A stretch of DNA of 59,828 bases. It comes from Mesorhizobium sp. GTDB lineage: Bacteria; Pseudomonadota; Alphaproteobacteria; Rhizobiales; Rhizobiaceae. Both the position numbers and the translations under genes were made by a program. The stretch's first letter is position 1. Each line of letters begins with the position of its first letter. The notes beneath the pieces were generated by a model, which saw only the letters and a list, made by a program, of their open reading frames with translations, was not told the DNA's origin and searched no databases. Shown here piece after piece: positions 16,776-24,535 of the stretch. Where the stretch lies: contig SUGL01000037.1 in NCBI GenBank assembly GCA_004963905.1, forward strand, positions 1-59,828. The letters are read 5' to 3'.

Positions 16776-18305
16776 ATGCAATTCAATAGTTTGAAGGCAA
16801 ACGGACGCAATCTGGCGCGCGGCTGCGCCGTCCTCATGATCGCCGGCGCGGCGGCCGGGTGCAGCTCGCAGGCCATGCGCTTCAACGGTGTCGACGACGT
16901 GTTCACCTCGTCCACCAACAACCAGCGCGCCATCATCAACAAGCAGGGTGTCGACCAGCCCTATCCGGGCGATACGGTCGCGCCGGTAGATGGCAGTCAT
17001 ACCCAGTCGGTGAGCCGCTCCAGCCTCGAGCCGGTGACCTCACAGCAGCTGCCGCCGCCCTCGGCGCCGGCAGCGGCCGCCAAGCCGATGCGCACCGCTT
17101 CAGCCCCGGCGCTGGCGCCAGCTCCCGCCGCGCCGCATCTCGACAAGGCGACTACCGGCACCATCGCGCCGGCCGCGAAGCCATTCAAGACGGCCGAGCC
17201 GGATGCAGTGCGCAACGCAAGTGCCGCGCCGCACGCCACCGAGATCGTGGTGAGGGAAGGCGAGACGATTTCCGGTCTCGCGCGGCAATATCATGTGCCG
17301 GCCGATGCGATCATCAAAGTCAACGGTCTCGATGCCAACAAAGGCATCAGAACCGGCCAGAAGATCGTCATCCCCGCCTATGCCTATTCGAGCAAGGGCG
17401 AGCCGAAGGTTGCCGACAACGCCAAGCCCGCCAATACGCCGAAGCAGCCTGCCGGCGCGCCGGAGAAGGTTGCCGTGCTGCCGCAGCAGCCGAAGCTCAA
17501 GGACGGCAAGTCGGCCGCGCAGGTCGATGCTTCCGCTGCCGCCAGCGGCTCGAAGAACGCCAAGCCCACGCCGCAGATGGCCGAGGCAAAGCCGGCGGGC
17601 GCCGGCGGCACCTACACCGTCCAGCAGGGCGATTCCCTGTCTTCCATCGCCCGGAAGACCGGCGTCAGCGCCACAGCGCTCAAGCAGGCCAACGGTATGA
17701 AGGACGGCCTCTTGAAGATCGGCCAGACGCTCAAGGTCCCGGCCGGCGGCAATGTCGCTGTCGCCTCTGCCAAGCCGGCAGCCGCGGCCAAGCCGACCGT
17801 CGATCCGGTGACGACGGCGACCACGCAGCCGTCGGCAAAGGCCACGCCCTCGGAGACGCTCGCTTCCTACACGCCGCCGAAGAAGGACGCCAAGGTCATC
17901 CAGCAGGCCGAGGATGACGAAGCGGTGGCGCCGGATGCAACCGGCATCGGCAAGATGCGCTGGCCGGTGCGCGGCCGCGTCATCTCCGGCTTCGGCTCCG
18001 GCAAGGACGGCGTCGACATCGCGGTGCCGGAGGGAACGCCGATCAAGGCGGCCGAGAACGGCGTCGTCATCTACGCCGGCGATGGCCTCAAGGAGTTCGG
18101 CAACACGGTGCTGGTGCGCCATGAGAACGGCCTGGTCACTGTCTACGGCCATGCCAGCTCGATCGAGGTGCAGCGCGGCCAGAAGGTCAAGCGCGGCCAG
18201 GAGATCGCGCTGTCCGGAATGAGCGGCACGACGGACTCGCCGAAGCTGCACTTCGAGGTGCGCAAGAACTCCGCCCCGGTCGATCCGAGCGGCTATCTCG
18301 AATAG
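16776..18305 (+). CDS. LysM/LytM-domain lipoprotein (NlpD/DipM-like)
   Basis: 509 residues. A signal peptide with lipobox (IAGAAAGCSS) marks it as a lipoprotein. Two LysM peptidoglycan-binding domains follow, one starting VVREGETISGLARQYHVPAD (about residue 162), one TYTVQQGDSLSSIARKTGVS (about 284), separated by Pro/Ala/Lys linkers. The C-terminal M23 (LytM) domain covers about residues 390-505. The zinc-site HxGxD is replaced by KDGVD, while the later YGH and LHFEV histidines remain, so it is probably not an active endopeptidase but an amidase activator like NlpD, EnvC or DipM. The frame also opens at a GTG five codons earlier. It is followed by a strong terminator. Confidence 0.9.
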   Translation: MQFNSLKANGRNLARGCAVLMIAGAAAGCSSQAMRFNGVDDVFTSSTNNQRAIINKQGVDQPYPGDTVAPVDGSHTQSVSRSSLEPVTSQQLPPPSAPAAAAKPMRTASAPALAPAPAAPHLDKATTGTIAPAAKPFKTAEPDAVRNASAAPHATEIVVREGETISGLARQYHVPADAIIKVNGLDANKGIRTGQKIVIPAYAYSSKGEPKVADNAKPANTPKQPAGAPEKVAVLPQQPKLKDGKSAAQVDASAAASGSKNAKPTPQMAEAKPAGAGGTYTVQQGDSLSSIARKTGVSATALKQANGMKDGLLKIGQTLKVPAGGNVAVASAKPAAAAKPTVDPVTTATTQPSAKATPSETLASYTPPKKDAKVIQQAEDDEAVAPDATGIGKMRWPVRGRVISGFGSGKDGVDIAVPEGTPIKAAENGVVIYAGDGLKEFGNTVLVRHENGLVTVYGHASSIEVQRGQKVKRGQEIALSGMSGTTDSPKLHFEVRKNSAPVDPSGYLE

Positions 18306-18355
18306 AACAAGAACAATTGCGGGCCGCCTGACCTCCAGTCCGGCCCGCCGTCTTC

Positions 18356-18384
18356 AGCCCGCTCCGCCAGGGGCGGGCTTTTTC
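18356..18384. terminator. Bidirectional terminator between the LysM gene and the DUF815 gene
   Basis: AGCCCGCTCC (from 18356) pairs with GGGGCGGGCT across a short loop and is followed by TTTTT on the plus strand. The opposite strand has the same stem after AAAAA, so it can also serve the convergent DUF815 gene. Confidence 0.8.
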
Positions 18385-18398
18385 GGTTGTTGGTTTGA

Positions 18399-18464
18399 CC
18401 ATGATCTTGTCCGAAAACCGGCCTCCACTTTTTGCTTCGCTGACCCTCCGGTTCGGGATCATGG
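18399..18464. repeat. Rhizobial extragenic palindrome, family 1, copy 1 (interrupted)
   Basis: Ends CCATGATC and GATCATGG bracket the family core CCGAAAACCGG...CCACTTTT. The copy differs from the others by an extra segment of about 17 bp (TTGCTTCGCTGACCCTC) between the halves. It lies just past the stop of the DUF815 gene. Other copies are at 22621, 22734 and 36376. Confidence 0.75.
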
Positions 18465-18470
18465 TTGCCG

Positions 18471-19343
18471 TCAGTCTTTCAGCGACTTGCCAAGCCGACC
18501 GGCCAGGTCCTGGGTGAACTGCCAGGCGACGCGGCCGGAGCGGCTGCCGCGCGTCGTCGCCCATTCCAGCGCCTCGGCGCGCAGCTGGTCGGGGTCGATC
18601 GTCAGGCCATGGTAACGGACATAGCCGTCGATCATATCGAGATACTCGTCCTGCGAGCATTTGTGGAAGCCGAGCCACAGGCCGAACCGGTCAGACAGCG
18701 AAACCTTTTCCTCCACAGCCTCGGAAGGGTTGATGGCGGTCGAGCGCTCGTTGTCGATCATGTCGCGCGGCAAGAGATGCCGCCGGTTCGAGGTGGCGTA
18801 GAAGATCACATTGGCCGGCCTACCTTCGACGCCGCCTTCGAGCGCCGCCTTCAGCGACTTGTAGGAGGTGTCGTCATGGTCGAAGGAAAGGTCGTCGCAA
18901 AACAGGATGAAGCGATAGGGGGCCGCCTTCAGCAGTCCCATCAGCTTGGGCAGCGTGTCGATGTCCTCGCGATGGATCTCGATCAGCTTCAGCGGCCGGT
19001 CGAGCTTGTCCGAGACATTGACCTTGGCGTGCACGGCCTTGACCAGCGACGACTTGCCCATGCCGCGCGCGCCCCAGAGCAGTACATTGTTGGCGGCAAA
19101 GCCGGACGCGAAGCGCTCGGTGTTGTCGAGCAGGATATCGCGGACCCGGTCGACGCCGCGGATCAGGCCGATGTCGACGCGGTTGACCTTGTGCACCGGC
19201 TCCAGATAGCCGGGATCGGCCTGCCAGACGAAGCAGTCGGCCACGCCGAGGTCAGTCTCCGGAACAGGGGGCGGGGCAAGGCGGGAGACCGCCTCGATAA
19301 GGCGGTCGAGCTTTTTGTTCAGGGCATCCAGGCTATCGGTCAT
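18471..19343 (-). CDS. AAA+ ATPase of the DUF815 family
   Basis: 290 residues from the ATG of MTDSLDAL; the frame is open 20 codons further up, without a better start. Walker A is LLWGARGMGKSSLVKA, Walker B FILFCDDLSFDHDD, followed by the sensor-like VIFYATSNRRHLLPRD. The N-terminal 40 residues (LNKKLDRLIEAVSRL) are probably a coiled coil. DUF815 proteins are single-domain ATPases of unknown role, found in most proteobacteria. Convergent with the LysM gene and divergent from yajC. Confidence 0.88.
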   Translation of the reverse strand: MTDSLDALNKKLDRLIEAVSRLAPPPVPETDLGVADCFVWQADPGYLEPVHKVNRVDIGLIRGVDRVRDILLDNTERFASGFAANNVLLWGARGMGKSSLVKAVHAKVNVSDKLDRPLKLIEIHREDIDTLPKLMGLLKAAPYRFILFCDDLSFDHDDTSYKSLKAALEGGVEGRPANVIFYATSNRRHLLPRDMIDNERSTAINPSEAVEEKVSLSDRFGLWLGFHKCSQDEYLDMIDGYVRYHGLTIDPDQLRAEALEWATTRGSRSGRVAWQFTQDLAGRLGKSLKD

Positions 19344-19526
19344 TTCCGGTCTTTTTCGTTCTGGCATGTCGTAACGTGAAGCGGCTTCATGGCTGCGCAC
19401 CAAGGACCAACCGCAAGCTTCTGTTGGAGCACGATCTTTTTCGGCCAGCTCCAGATGGCTTCCGGCTGCGACGCTCTAGCACGCGCCAAACGGCTGGAAA
19501 AGCAACGGATTCGGCGGCGCGCGCAG

Positions 19527-19554
19527 TTGCATTGGCAACTTTACCGACTATATT
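19527..19554 (+). promoter_or_regulatory. Putative promoter of yajC-secDF
   Basis: TTGCAT (19527-19532) and TATATT (19549-19554) with a 16-bp spacer form a fair housekeeping-sigma promoter 57 bp before the yajC ATG. The region 19344-19610 between the divergent DUF815 and yajC genes has no other feature I can support. Confidence 0.4.
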
Positions 19555-19610
19555 CCGCCCAAATTTTCGCGGGGCCGTCCCGGCGTATTTCACCATCCAG
19601 GAGTTTCTTG

Positions 19611-19949
19611 ATGTTCGTCACACCGGCATACGCCCAAGGCGTCGGCACCTCGCCCGATATGTTCATCAGCATTTTGCCGTTTGTCCTGATTTTCGTGATC
19701 ATGTATTTTCTGATCATCAGGCCGCAGCGCACGCAGCTGAAGAAGCGCCAGGAAATGCTGGCCGCGGTGCGCCGCGGCGATACGGTGGTGACCGGCGGCG
19801 GCTTCGTCGGCAAGGTGACCAAGGTGATCGACGACAATGAGCTGGAGATCGACCTTGGCGGCGGAACCAAGGTGACGGCGCTGCGCTCGACGATCTCCGA
19901 CGTGCGCGTCAAGGGCGAGCCGGTGGCGAACCAGAACGCCAAGAAGTAA
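19611..19949 (+). CDS. yajC: Preprotein translocase subunit YajC
   Basis: Small accessory subunit of SecDF-YajC. 112 residues from the ATG of MFVTPAYAQG, preceded by AGGAG; the longer in-frame extension upstream is discarded because it has no family match. One membrane helix (MFISILPFVLIFVIMYFLIIRPQRTQ) with the conserved IRPQ, then the cytoplasmic domain with GDTVVTGGGFVGKVTKV. It is 55 bp upstream of secDF. Confidence 0.96.
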   Translation: MFVTPAYAQGVGTSPDMFISILPFVLIFVIMYFLIIRPQRTQLKKRQEMLAAVRRGDTVVTGGGFVGKVTKVIDDNELEIDLGGGTKVTALRSTISDVRVKGEPVANQNAKK

Positions 19950-20004
19950 TCATCACCTCGATGGCGGAACGCTGCCGCTTGTACGCCTGAACGGATAAGA
20001 ACGA

Positions 20005-22560
20005 ATGCTGTATTTCTCGCGCCTGAAGATGATCCTGATCTGGCTGGCCGTGGCCGTCACAGTGATCCTCGCCGCGCCCAACCTGTTCCCGGCGAGCACG
20101 CTGGCGCAACTGCCGAGCTGGGTGCCGAAGCGGCAGATGACGCTCGGCCTCGACCTTCAGGGCGGCTCGCACATCCTGCTCGAAATGAATCAGAACGACC
20201 TGATCAAGGACCGGATGGAGACCACCCGCGATGAGATCAGGACGCTGCTGCGCGACGCCAACCCCAAGATCAACTACACCGGCCTTTCCGGCTCCGGCCG
20301 CACCGTGCAGGTCCGCATCACGGACCCGGCACAACTCGACCAGGCCAAGAAGGTTCTGAAGCCGCTGACCGATCCGGTGGCCGCCGGGCTGTTCAGCGGC
20401 GGTTCCATCCAGGAGATGTCGCTGGATGACTCCGAGCCCGGCCTGCTCAAGTTCACCGTGACCGACGCCGGCCTGAAATACCGCACCTCGACGGCGCTTT
20501 CGCAATCGATCGAAGTGGTCGAGCGGCGCGTCAACGAGCTCGGCACCACAGAGCCGATCGTGCAGCGGCAAGGCGACGACCGCATCCTGGTGCAGGTGCC
20601 GGGCCTGCAGGATCCGCAGCGGCTGAAGGAAATCCTCGGCCAGACCGCCAAGCTGACCTTCCAGATGGTCGATCAGTCGATGCCCGTGCAGGATGCGCTG
20701 AAGGGCCGTCCGCCCGCGGGCTCTTCCGTCCTCTATTCGCAGGATGATCCGCCGGTTCCCTATCTCATTGAGAACCGCGTCATCGTGTCGGGCGAGAACC
20801 TGGTCGACGCGCAAGCGACCTACAATTCCCAGACCAACGAGCCGGTCGTTTCCTTCCGCTTCGATTCCAAGGGCGCGACCCGCTTTGGCCAGGCGACGTC
20901 TCAGAATGTCGGCAAGCTGTTCGCCATCGTTCTCGACAACCAGGTGATTTCGGCGCCGCAGATCCGCGAGCCGATCCTGGGCGGCACCGGCCAGATTTCG
21001 GGCAATTTCACGCCGCAGAGCGCCAACGACCTCGCCGTGCTGCTGCGCGCCGGCGCGCTGCCGGCAACGCTGACGGTCATCGAAGAGCGTACCGTGGGTC
21101 CGGGTCTCGGGCAGGACTCCATCCACGCCGGCAAGGTCGCGGGCGTCATCGGCTCGATCCTCGTCGTCGCCTTCATGTTCGTCGCCTACGGCTTCCTTGG
21201 CTTCCTTGCCAATGTCGCGCTGGCCGTCCACGTGGCGATGATCGTGGCGCTGCTGTCGCTGCTGGGCGCGACGCTAACCTTGCCGGGCATCGCCGGTATC
21301 GTGCTCACCATCGGCATGGCGGTGGACTCCAACGTGCTGATCTATGAACGCATCCGCGAGGAGCGGAGAAACGGCCGCTCGGTGATCCAGGCGATCGACA
21401 CCGGCTTCTCCAAGGCGCTGGCGACCATCGTCGACTCCAACGTCACGTCACTGATAGCGACGGTGGTGCTGTTCTGGCTGGGCACCGGCCCGGTGAAGGG
21501 CTTCGCCATCACCTACGCCATCGGCATTCTGACGACAGTCTTCACCGCCTTCACCTTCACGCGCATGCTGGTGTCGATCTGGCTGCGCCGCGCCCGTCCG
21601 AAGGAATTGCCGCGGGCGCCGGTCACCTTCATTCCGCCGGGCACCAAAATCCCGTTCATGGGCATCCGCCGCTGGACCTTCGCTTTGTCCAGCCTTCTGT
21701 CGATCTTGTCGGTCGTTGGGTTCCTGACCATCGACATCAACTACGGCATCGACTTCAAGGGCGGCTCGATAATTGAAGTGCAATCGAAGCAGGGCGACGC
21801 CGATCTCGGCGACATCCGCAGCAGGCTCTCCGAGCTCAACATCGGCCAGGTCCAGGTGCAGCAGTTCGGCGCGCCGAACGACGTCTTGATCCGCGTCGGC
21901 ACGCAGGGCGCCGGCGAAAATGCCGAACAGACCGTCATCGACAAGGTGAGGGGCGAACTCCAGGATCAGTATGACTTCCGCCGCGTCGAGGTGGTGGGCC
22001 CCACGGTTTCCGGGGAACTCGCCAAGCAGGGCACGATCGCGATGCTGATCGCGCTGGTCGGGATACTGCTCTATGTCTGGTTCCGCTTCGAATGGCAGTT
22101 CGCGGTCGGCGCCATCGTCGCCACCGTCCACGACGTGGTGATGACCATCGGCTTCTTCGTCATATCGGGGCTGGAATTCAACCAGTCTTCGCTGGCGGCG
22201 ATCCTGACGATCATCGGCTATTCGCTGAACGATACGATCGTCGTCTACGACCGCGTCCGCGAGGATCTTAGAAAATACAAGAAGATGCCGCTGCCGCAGC
22301 TTCTCAACAACGCCATCAACGAGACGCTGTCCAGAACCACGCTGACCTCGGTGACGACGGCCCTGGCGCTGCTGGCGCTGGTTATGTTCGGCGGCGAGGT
22401 GATCCGTTCCTTCACTCTGGCAATGTTGTTCGGCGTGGTGTTCGGCACCTATTCGTCGATCTTCATCGCCGCGCCGCTGCTGATCCTCTTCAAGCTCAGG
22501 CCGCAGGCCGCGACCGCCGAAGAGACGAAGCCGGCGAACGGCAAGGCCGTGGCGACCTGA
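20005..22560 (+). CDS. secDF: Fused protein translocase subunits SecD-SecF
   Basis: 851 residues, one polypeptide with both SecD (about 1-510) and SecF (about 550-840); each half brings six membrane spans. SecD marks: LGLDLQGGSHILLEM after the first helix, the large periplasmic domain, and GMAVDSNVLIYERIREE. SecF marks: GIDFKGGSIIEV and GYSLNDTIVVYDRVRE. Both Asp residues implicated in proton transfer in SecDF are in these last motifs. The complex uses the proton gradient to pull exported proteins out of SecYEG. Fusion is known in several lineages, including rhizobia. The gene leads into the Mth938 gene after a 228-bp repeat-filled gap. Confidence 0.97.
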   Translation: MLYFSRLKMILIWLAVAVTVILAAPNLFPASTLAQLPSWVPKRQMTLGLDLQGGSHILLEMNQNDLIKDRMETTRDEIRTLLRDANPKINYTGLSGSGRTVQVRITDPAQLDQAKKVLKPLTDPVAAGLFSGGSIQEMSLDDSEPGLLKFTVTDAGLKYRTSTALSQSIEVVERRVNELGTTEPIVQRQGDDRILVQVPGLQDPQRLKEILGQTAKLTFQMVDQSMPVQDALKGRPPAGSSVLYSQDDPPVPYLIENRVIVSGENLVDAQATYNSQTNEPVVSFRFDSKGATRFGQATSQNVGKLFAIVLDNQVISAPQIREPILGGTGQISGNFTPQSANDLAVLLRAGALPATLTVIEERTVGPGLGQDSIHAGKVAGVIGSILVVAFMFVAYGFLGFLANVALAVHVAMIVALLSLLGATLTLPGIAGIVLTIGMAVDSNVLIYERIREERRNGRSVIQAIDTGFSKALATIVDSNVTSLIATVVLFWLGTGPVKGFAITYAIGILTTVFTAFTFTRMLVSIWLRRARPKELPRAPVTFIPPGTKIPFMGIRRWTFALSSLLSILSVVGFLTIDINYGIDFKGGSIIEVQSKQGDADLGDIRSRLSELNIGQVQVQQFGAPNDVLIRVGTQGAGENAEQTVIDKVRGELQDQYDFRRVEVVGPTVSGELAKQGTIAMLIALVGILLYVWFRFEWQFAVGAIVATVHDVVMTIGFFVISGLEFNQSSLAAILTIIGYSLNDTIVVYDRVREDLRKYKKMPLPQLLNNAINETLSRTTLTSVTTALALLALVMFGGEVIRSFTLAMLFGVVFGTYSSIFIAAPLLILFKLRPQAATAEETKPANGKAVAT

Positions 22561-22620
22561 CGCCGCCAGATCAGGATGGCGTTTCGTTGAACCGTCATCC
22601 TGACCTGGTCTTTTGTTGGA

Positions 22621-22667
22621 GAGCATGATCTTTTCCGAAAACCGGTTCCCACTTCGGGATCATGCTC
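22621..22667. repeat. Rhizobial extragenic palindrome, family 1, copy 2
   Basis: The best-formed copy: perfect outer arms GAGCATGATC (22621-22630) and GATCATGCTC (22658-22667), with CCGAAAACCGG and CCCACTTCGG inside. It lies 60 bp after the secDF stop. Confidence 0.85.
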
Positions 22668-22680
22668 TGGTGCCGGATGA

Positions 22681-22703
22681 TTTCAGGTCGAGTCGACCTG
22701 AAA
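22681..22703. repeat. Perfect palindrome TTTCAGGTCGA-G-TCGACCTGAAA
   Basis: Eleven-bp arms around a single central base. It lies between copies 2 and 3 of the family 1 palindrome and is a common rhizobial intergenic motif. A transcript through it would fold into a hairpin, but no T run follows. Confidence 0.8.
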
Positions 22704-22733
22704 TCTGAATCCGGCTCTAAATCAAAGAGATGG

Positions 22734-22780
22734 AGCATGATGTCGTTCGAAAACCGCTCCACACTTTTCGGCATCGTGCT
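22734..22780. repeat. Rhizobial extragenic palindrome, family 1, copy 3, abutting a start codon
   Basis: AGCATGATG (22734) and CATCGTGCT (22772-22780) flank the core TTCGAAAACCG and CACTTTTCGG. It ends 8 bp before the ATG at 22789, so it occupies the place of that gene's ribosome-binding site. Confidence 0.75.
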
Positions 22781-22788
22781 TTAGACCG

Positions 22789-23178
22789 ATGGCCAAAGGC
22801 ATCATCATCCGCGAGGCGCATTTCCCGGGCAGGGCGCCGATCGAGGCCTATGGCAATGGCGGATTTCGCTTTGCCGACATGTCGCATCGTGGCTCGCTGC
22901 TCTGCCTGCCGTCCGGCATCCATGGCTGGGAGCCGGCCGATCCGTCGGCGCTGAAGGCCTCCGACTTCGACAAGCTGTTCGCCCAGGCCGACAAGGTCGA
23001 GATCCTGCTGGTCGGTACCGGCAAGGATCTGCGGCCGCTGCCGGCAGCGTTGCGCACCGCGTTCAAGGAGGCCGGCATCTCGGCAGATCCGATGTCGACG
23101 GGAGCGGCCGTGCGCACCTACAACGTGCTTCTGGCCGAGGACCGCGCCGTGGCCGCGGCCCTCGTTGCCGTCGATTGA
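22789..23178 (+). CDS. Mth938-domain protein (NDUFAF3-like)
   Basis: 129 residues, a single Mth938/DUF498 domain. The pattern GNGGFRFADMSHRGSLLCLPSGIHGW, then VEILLVGTGKDLRPLP and a C-terminal MSTGAAVRTYNVLLAEDR matches the family to which human NDUFAF3, a mitochondrial complex I assembly factor, belongs. The bacterial role is not established as far as I know. In alphaproteobacteria this gene commonly follows secDF, as here. The next gene starts directly after its stop and is the bacterial counterpart of another complex I assembly factor. No Shine-Dalgarno sequence is evident because a palindromic repeat ends 8 bp upstream. Confidence 0.88.
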   Translation: MAKGIIIREAHFPGRAPIEAYGNGGFRFADMSHRGSLLCLPSGIHGWEPADPSALKASDFDKLFAQADKVEILLVGTGKDLRPLPAALRTAFKEAGISADPMSTGAAVRTYNVLLAEDRAVAAALVAVD

Positions 23179-24027
23179 ATGGCCGGCACGTCCAACATCG
23201 TCATGGACGCGGTGCGTGCCGCCGACCAAGACCGCTATCTGTCGGCACTCTATGCGCCGGCCAACAAGCGCGACGCTTTGCTTGCGCTCTATGCCTTCAA
23301 TGCCGAGATCGCCGGCGTGCGCGACCGCATCCATGAGCCGCTGCCGGGCGAGGTCAGGCTGCAGTGGTGGCGTGATGTCATCTTGGCCGAGGGCGAGGCG
23401 GAGACCGGCCATCCGACCGCCGATGCGCTGAGGGCGGCGATTACCGCCCATCACCTGCCGAAGGCAGCTTTCGAGAACATGCTCGAAGCGCGCGTCTTCG
23501 ATCTCTACGATGATCCGATGCCATCGCGGACCGACCTCGAGGGTTATTGCGGCGAGACGGCCGCGGCGCTCATCCAACTTGCGGCAATGGTGCTCGATGC
23601 GACTGCCGCGCCAGGCTTTGCCGAATTGGCGGGCAGGGCCGGCTGTGCGCAGGCGATCACCGGTCTGCTGCTCCTGTTGCCGCTGCACCGCCGGCGCGGT
23701 CAATGCTACGTGCCCGCCGACATCCTGGCGGCCGCTGGCACGACGCCGGAAGAGTTCGTCAAGGGCGATGGTGGGGCCGGCGCCGAGCGAGCAGTAGCGG
23801 CGACGATTGCGCTGGCGCGAGAACATCTCGGCGCTTTCGAGAAGGGCGCATCGGCTCTCCCCGCGTCACTGCGCCCGGCCTTCCTGCCGCTCGCCCTGAC
23901 CCGCGCCTATCTCGACAAAATGGAAAAGGGAGCGCCGTCGCCGTTGAGGGGCGCCGCGGCGCTCTCAGCATTGCGCCGGCACTGGCTGCTCTTGCGTCAT
24001 GCCACGCGGGGCTGGGCACCCCTTTGA
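23179..24027 (+). CDS. Squalene/phytoene synthase-fold protein lacking catalytic Asp motifs (NDUFAF6-like)
   Basis: 282 residues with the all-helical squalene/phytoene synthase fold. Both aspartate-rich, Mg-pyrophosphate-binding motifs are gone: the first is replaced by LYAFNAEIAGVRDRI followed by VRLQWWRDVI, the second by AQAITGLLLLLPLHRRRGQCYVP. This AFNxE...W pattern is that of NDUFAF6 (complex I assembly), not of prenyl-synthesising enzymes. It begins at the base after the preceding Mth938 gene's stop, so the two are translationally linked. Inference: an assembly or scaffold protein rather than an isoprenoid synthase. Automated annotation will probably call it phytoene synthase. Confidence 0.85.
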   Translation: MAGTSNIVMDAVRAADQDRYLSALYAPANKRDALLALYAFNAEIAGVRDRIHEPLPGEVRLQWWRDVILAEGEAETGHPTADALRAAITAHHLPKAAFENMLEARVFDLYDDPMPSRTDLEGYCGETAAALIQLAAMVLDATAAPGFAELAGRAGCAQAITGLLLLLPLHRRRGQCYVPADILAAAGTTPEEFVKGDGGAGAERAVAATIALAREHLGAFEKGASALPASLRPAFLPLALTRAYLDKMEKGAPSPLRGAAALSALRRHWLLLRHATRGWAPL

Positions 24028-24109
24028 CGTAAACGTCAATCGTGCTAGGTGTTCCGCCTGCTGGACTCGCCGCCGAAGAAGAGCGGGCCGCCGGAGGAGA
24101 CGCCTTCAC

Positions 24110-24535
24110 ATGAGCCTGCCTGTCCTGGTCATCCTTGTGGTGGTCGGCATCGCGCTGTCGGTCGCAGCCGTGCACTTTACCGGCGGCACAATTACCGCCA
24201 CCCTCGCCAATGCTGATCAGGCGCTCGCGCGTTTCGCCGAGGATTTTCCAGACGAGAAGCCTGGCACGGTCAGGCTGACCGCGGACAGGCATGCCGCGTT
24301 TCTCGATCTCGGTCCGCAACGCTGTGGCATCGTCCAGAGTATCGGCGACTGCTTCCTGACCCGCATCGTCACACCGCAGGACACTCTGTCGCTCACGAGG
24401 GAAGGGAATGTGGTGTCGCTAGGGCTAAATGACTTCACCTGGAAAGGCGGCAAGTTTGCCTTCGCCAACGAAGCTGACGCGCGGGCGGTGGCAGCGGCGC
24501 TGCAGAACCATGATCAGATCCGAAAGGCTGCGTGA
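24110..24535 (+). CDS. Single-span membrane protein of unknown function
   Basis: 141 residues from the ATG of MSLPVLVILVVVG, preceded by GGAGGAGAC; the longer upstream frame is Arg-rich and discarded. An N-terminal membrane helix (residues 3-25) anchors a soluble domain of about 110 residues with two cysteines (QRCGIV and GDCFLT), which might bond if periplasmic. No family recognised. Its stop overlaps the start of the sterol-desaturase gene (TGATG), so the two are co-translated. Confidence 0.75.
   Translation: MSLPVLVILVVVGIALSVAAVHFTGGTITATLANADQALARFAEDFPDEKPGTVRLTADRHAAFLDLGPQRCGIVQSIGDCFLTRIVTPQDTLSLTREGNVVSLGLNDFTWKGGKFAFANEADARAVAAALQNHDQIRKAA

Noticed and set aside
22681..22703. Operator of a dimeric regulator (TTTCAGGTCGAGTCGACCTGAAA)
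   Set aside because: The palindrome is perfect, but it stands among other extragenic repeats and resembles common rhizobial intergenic motifs, so a specific operator is not supported.
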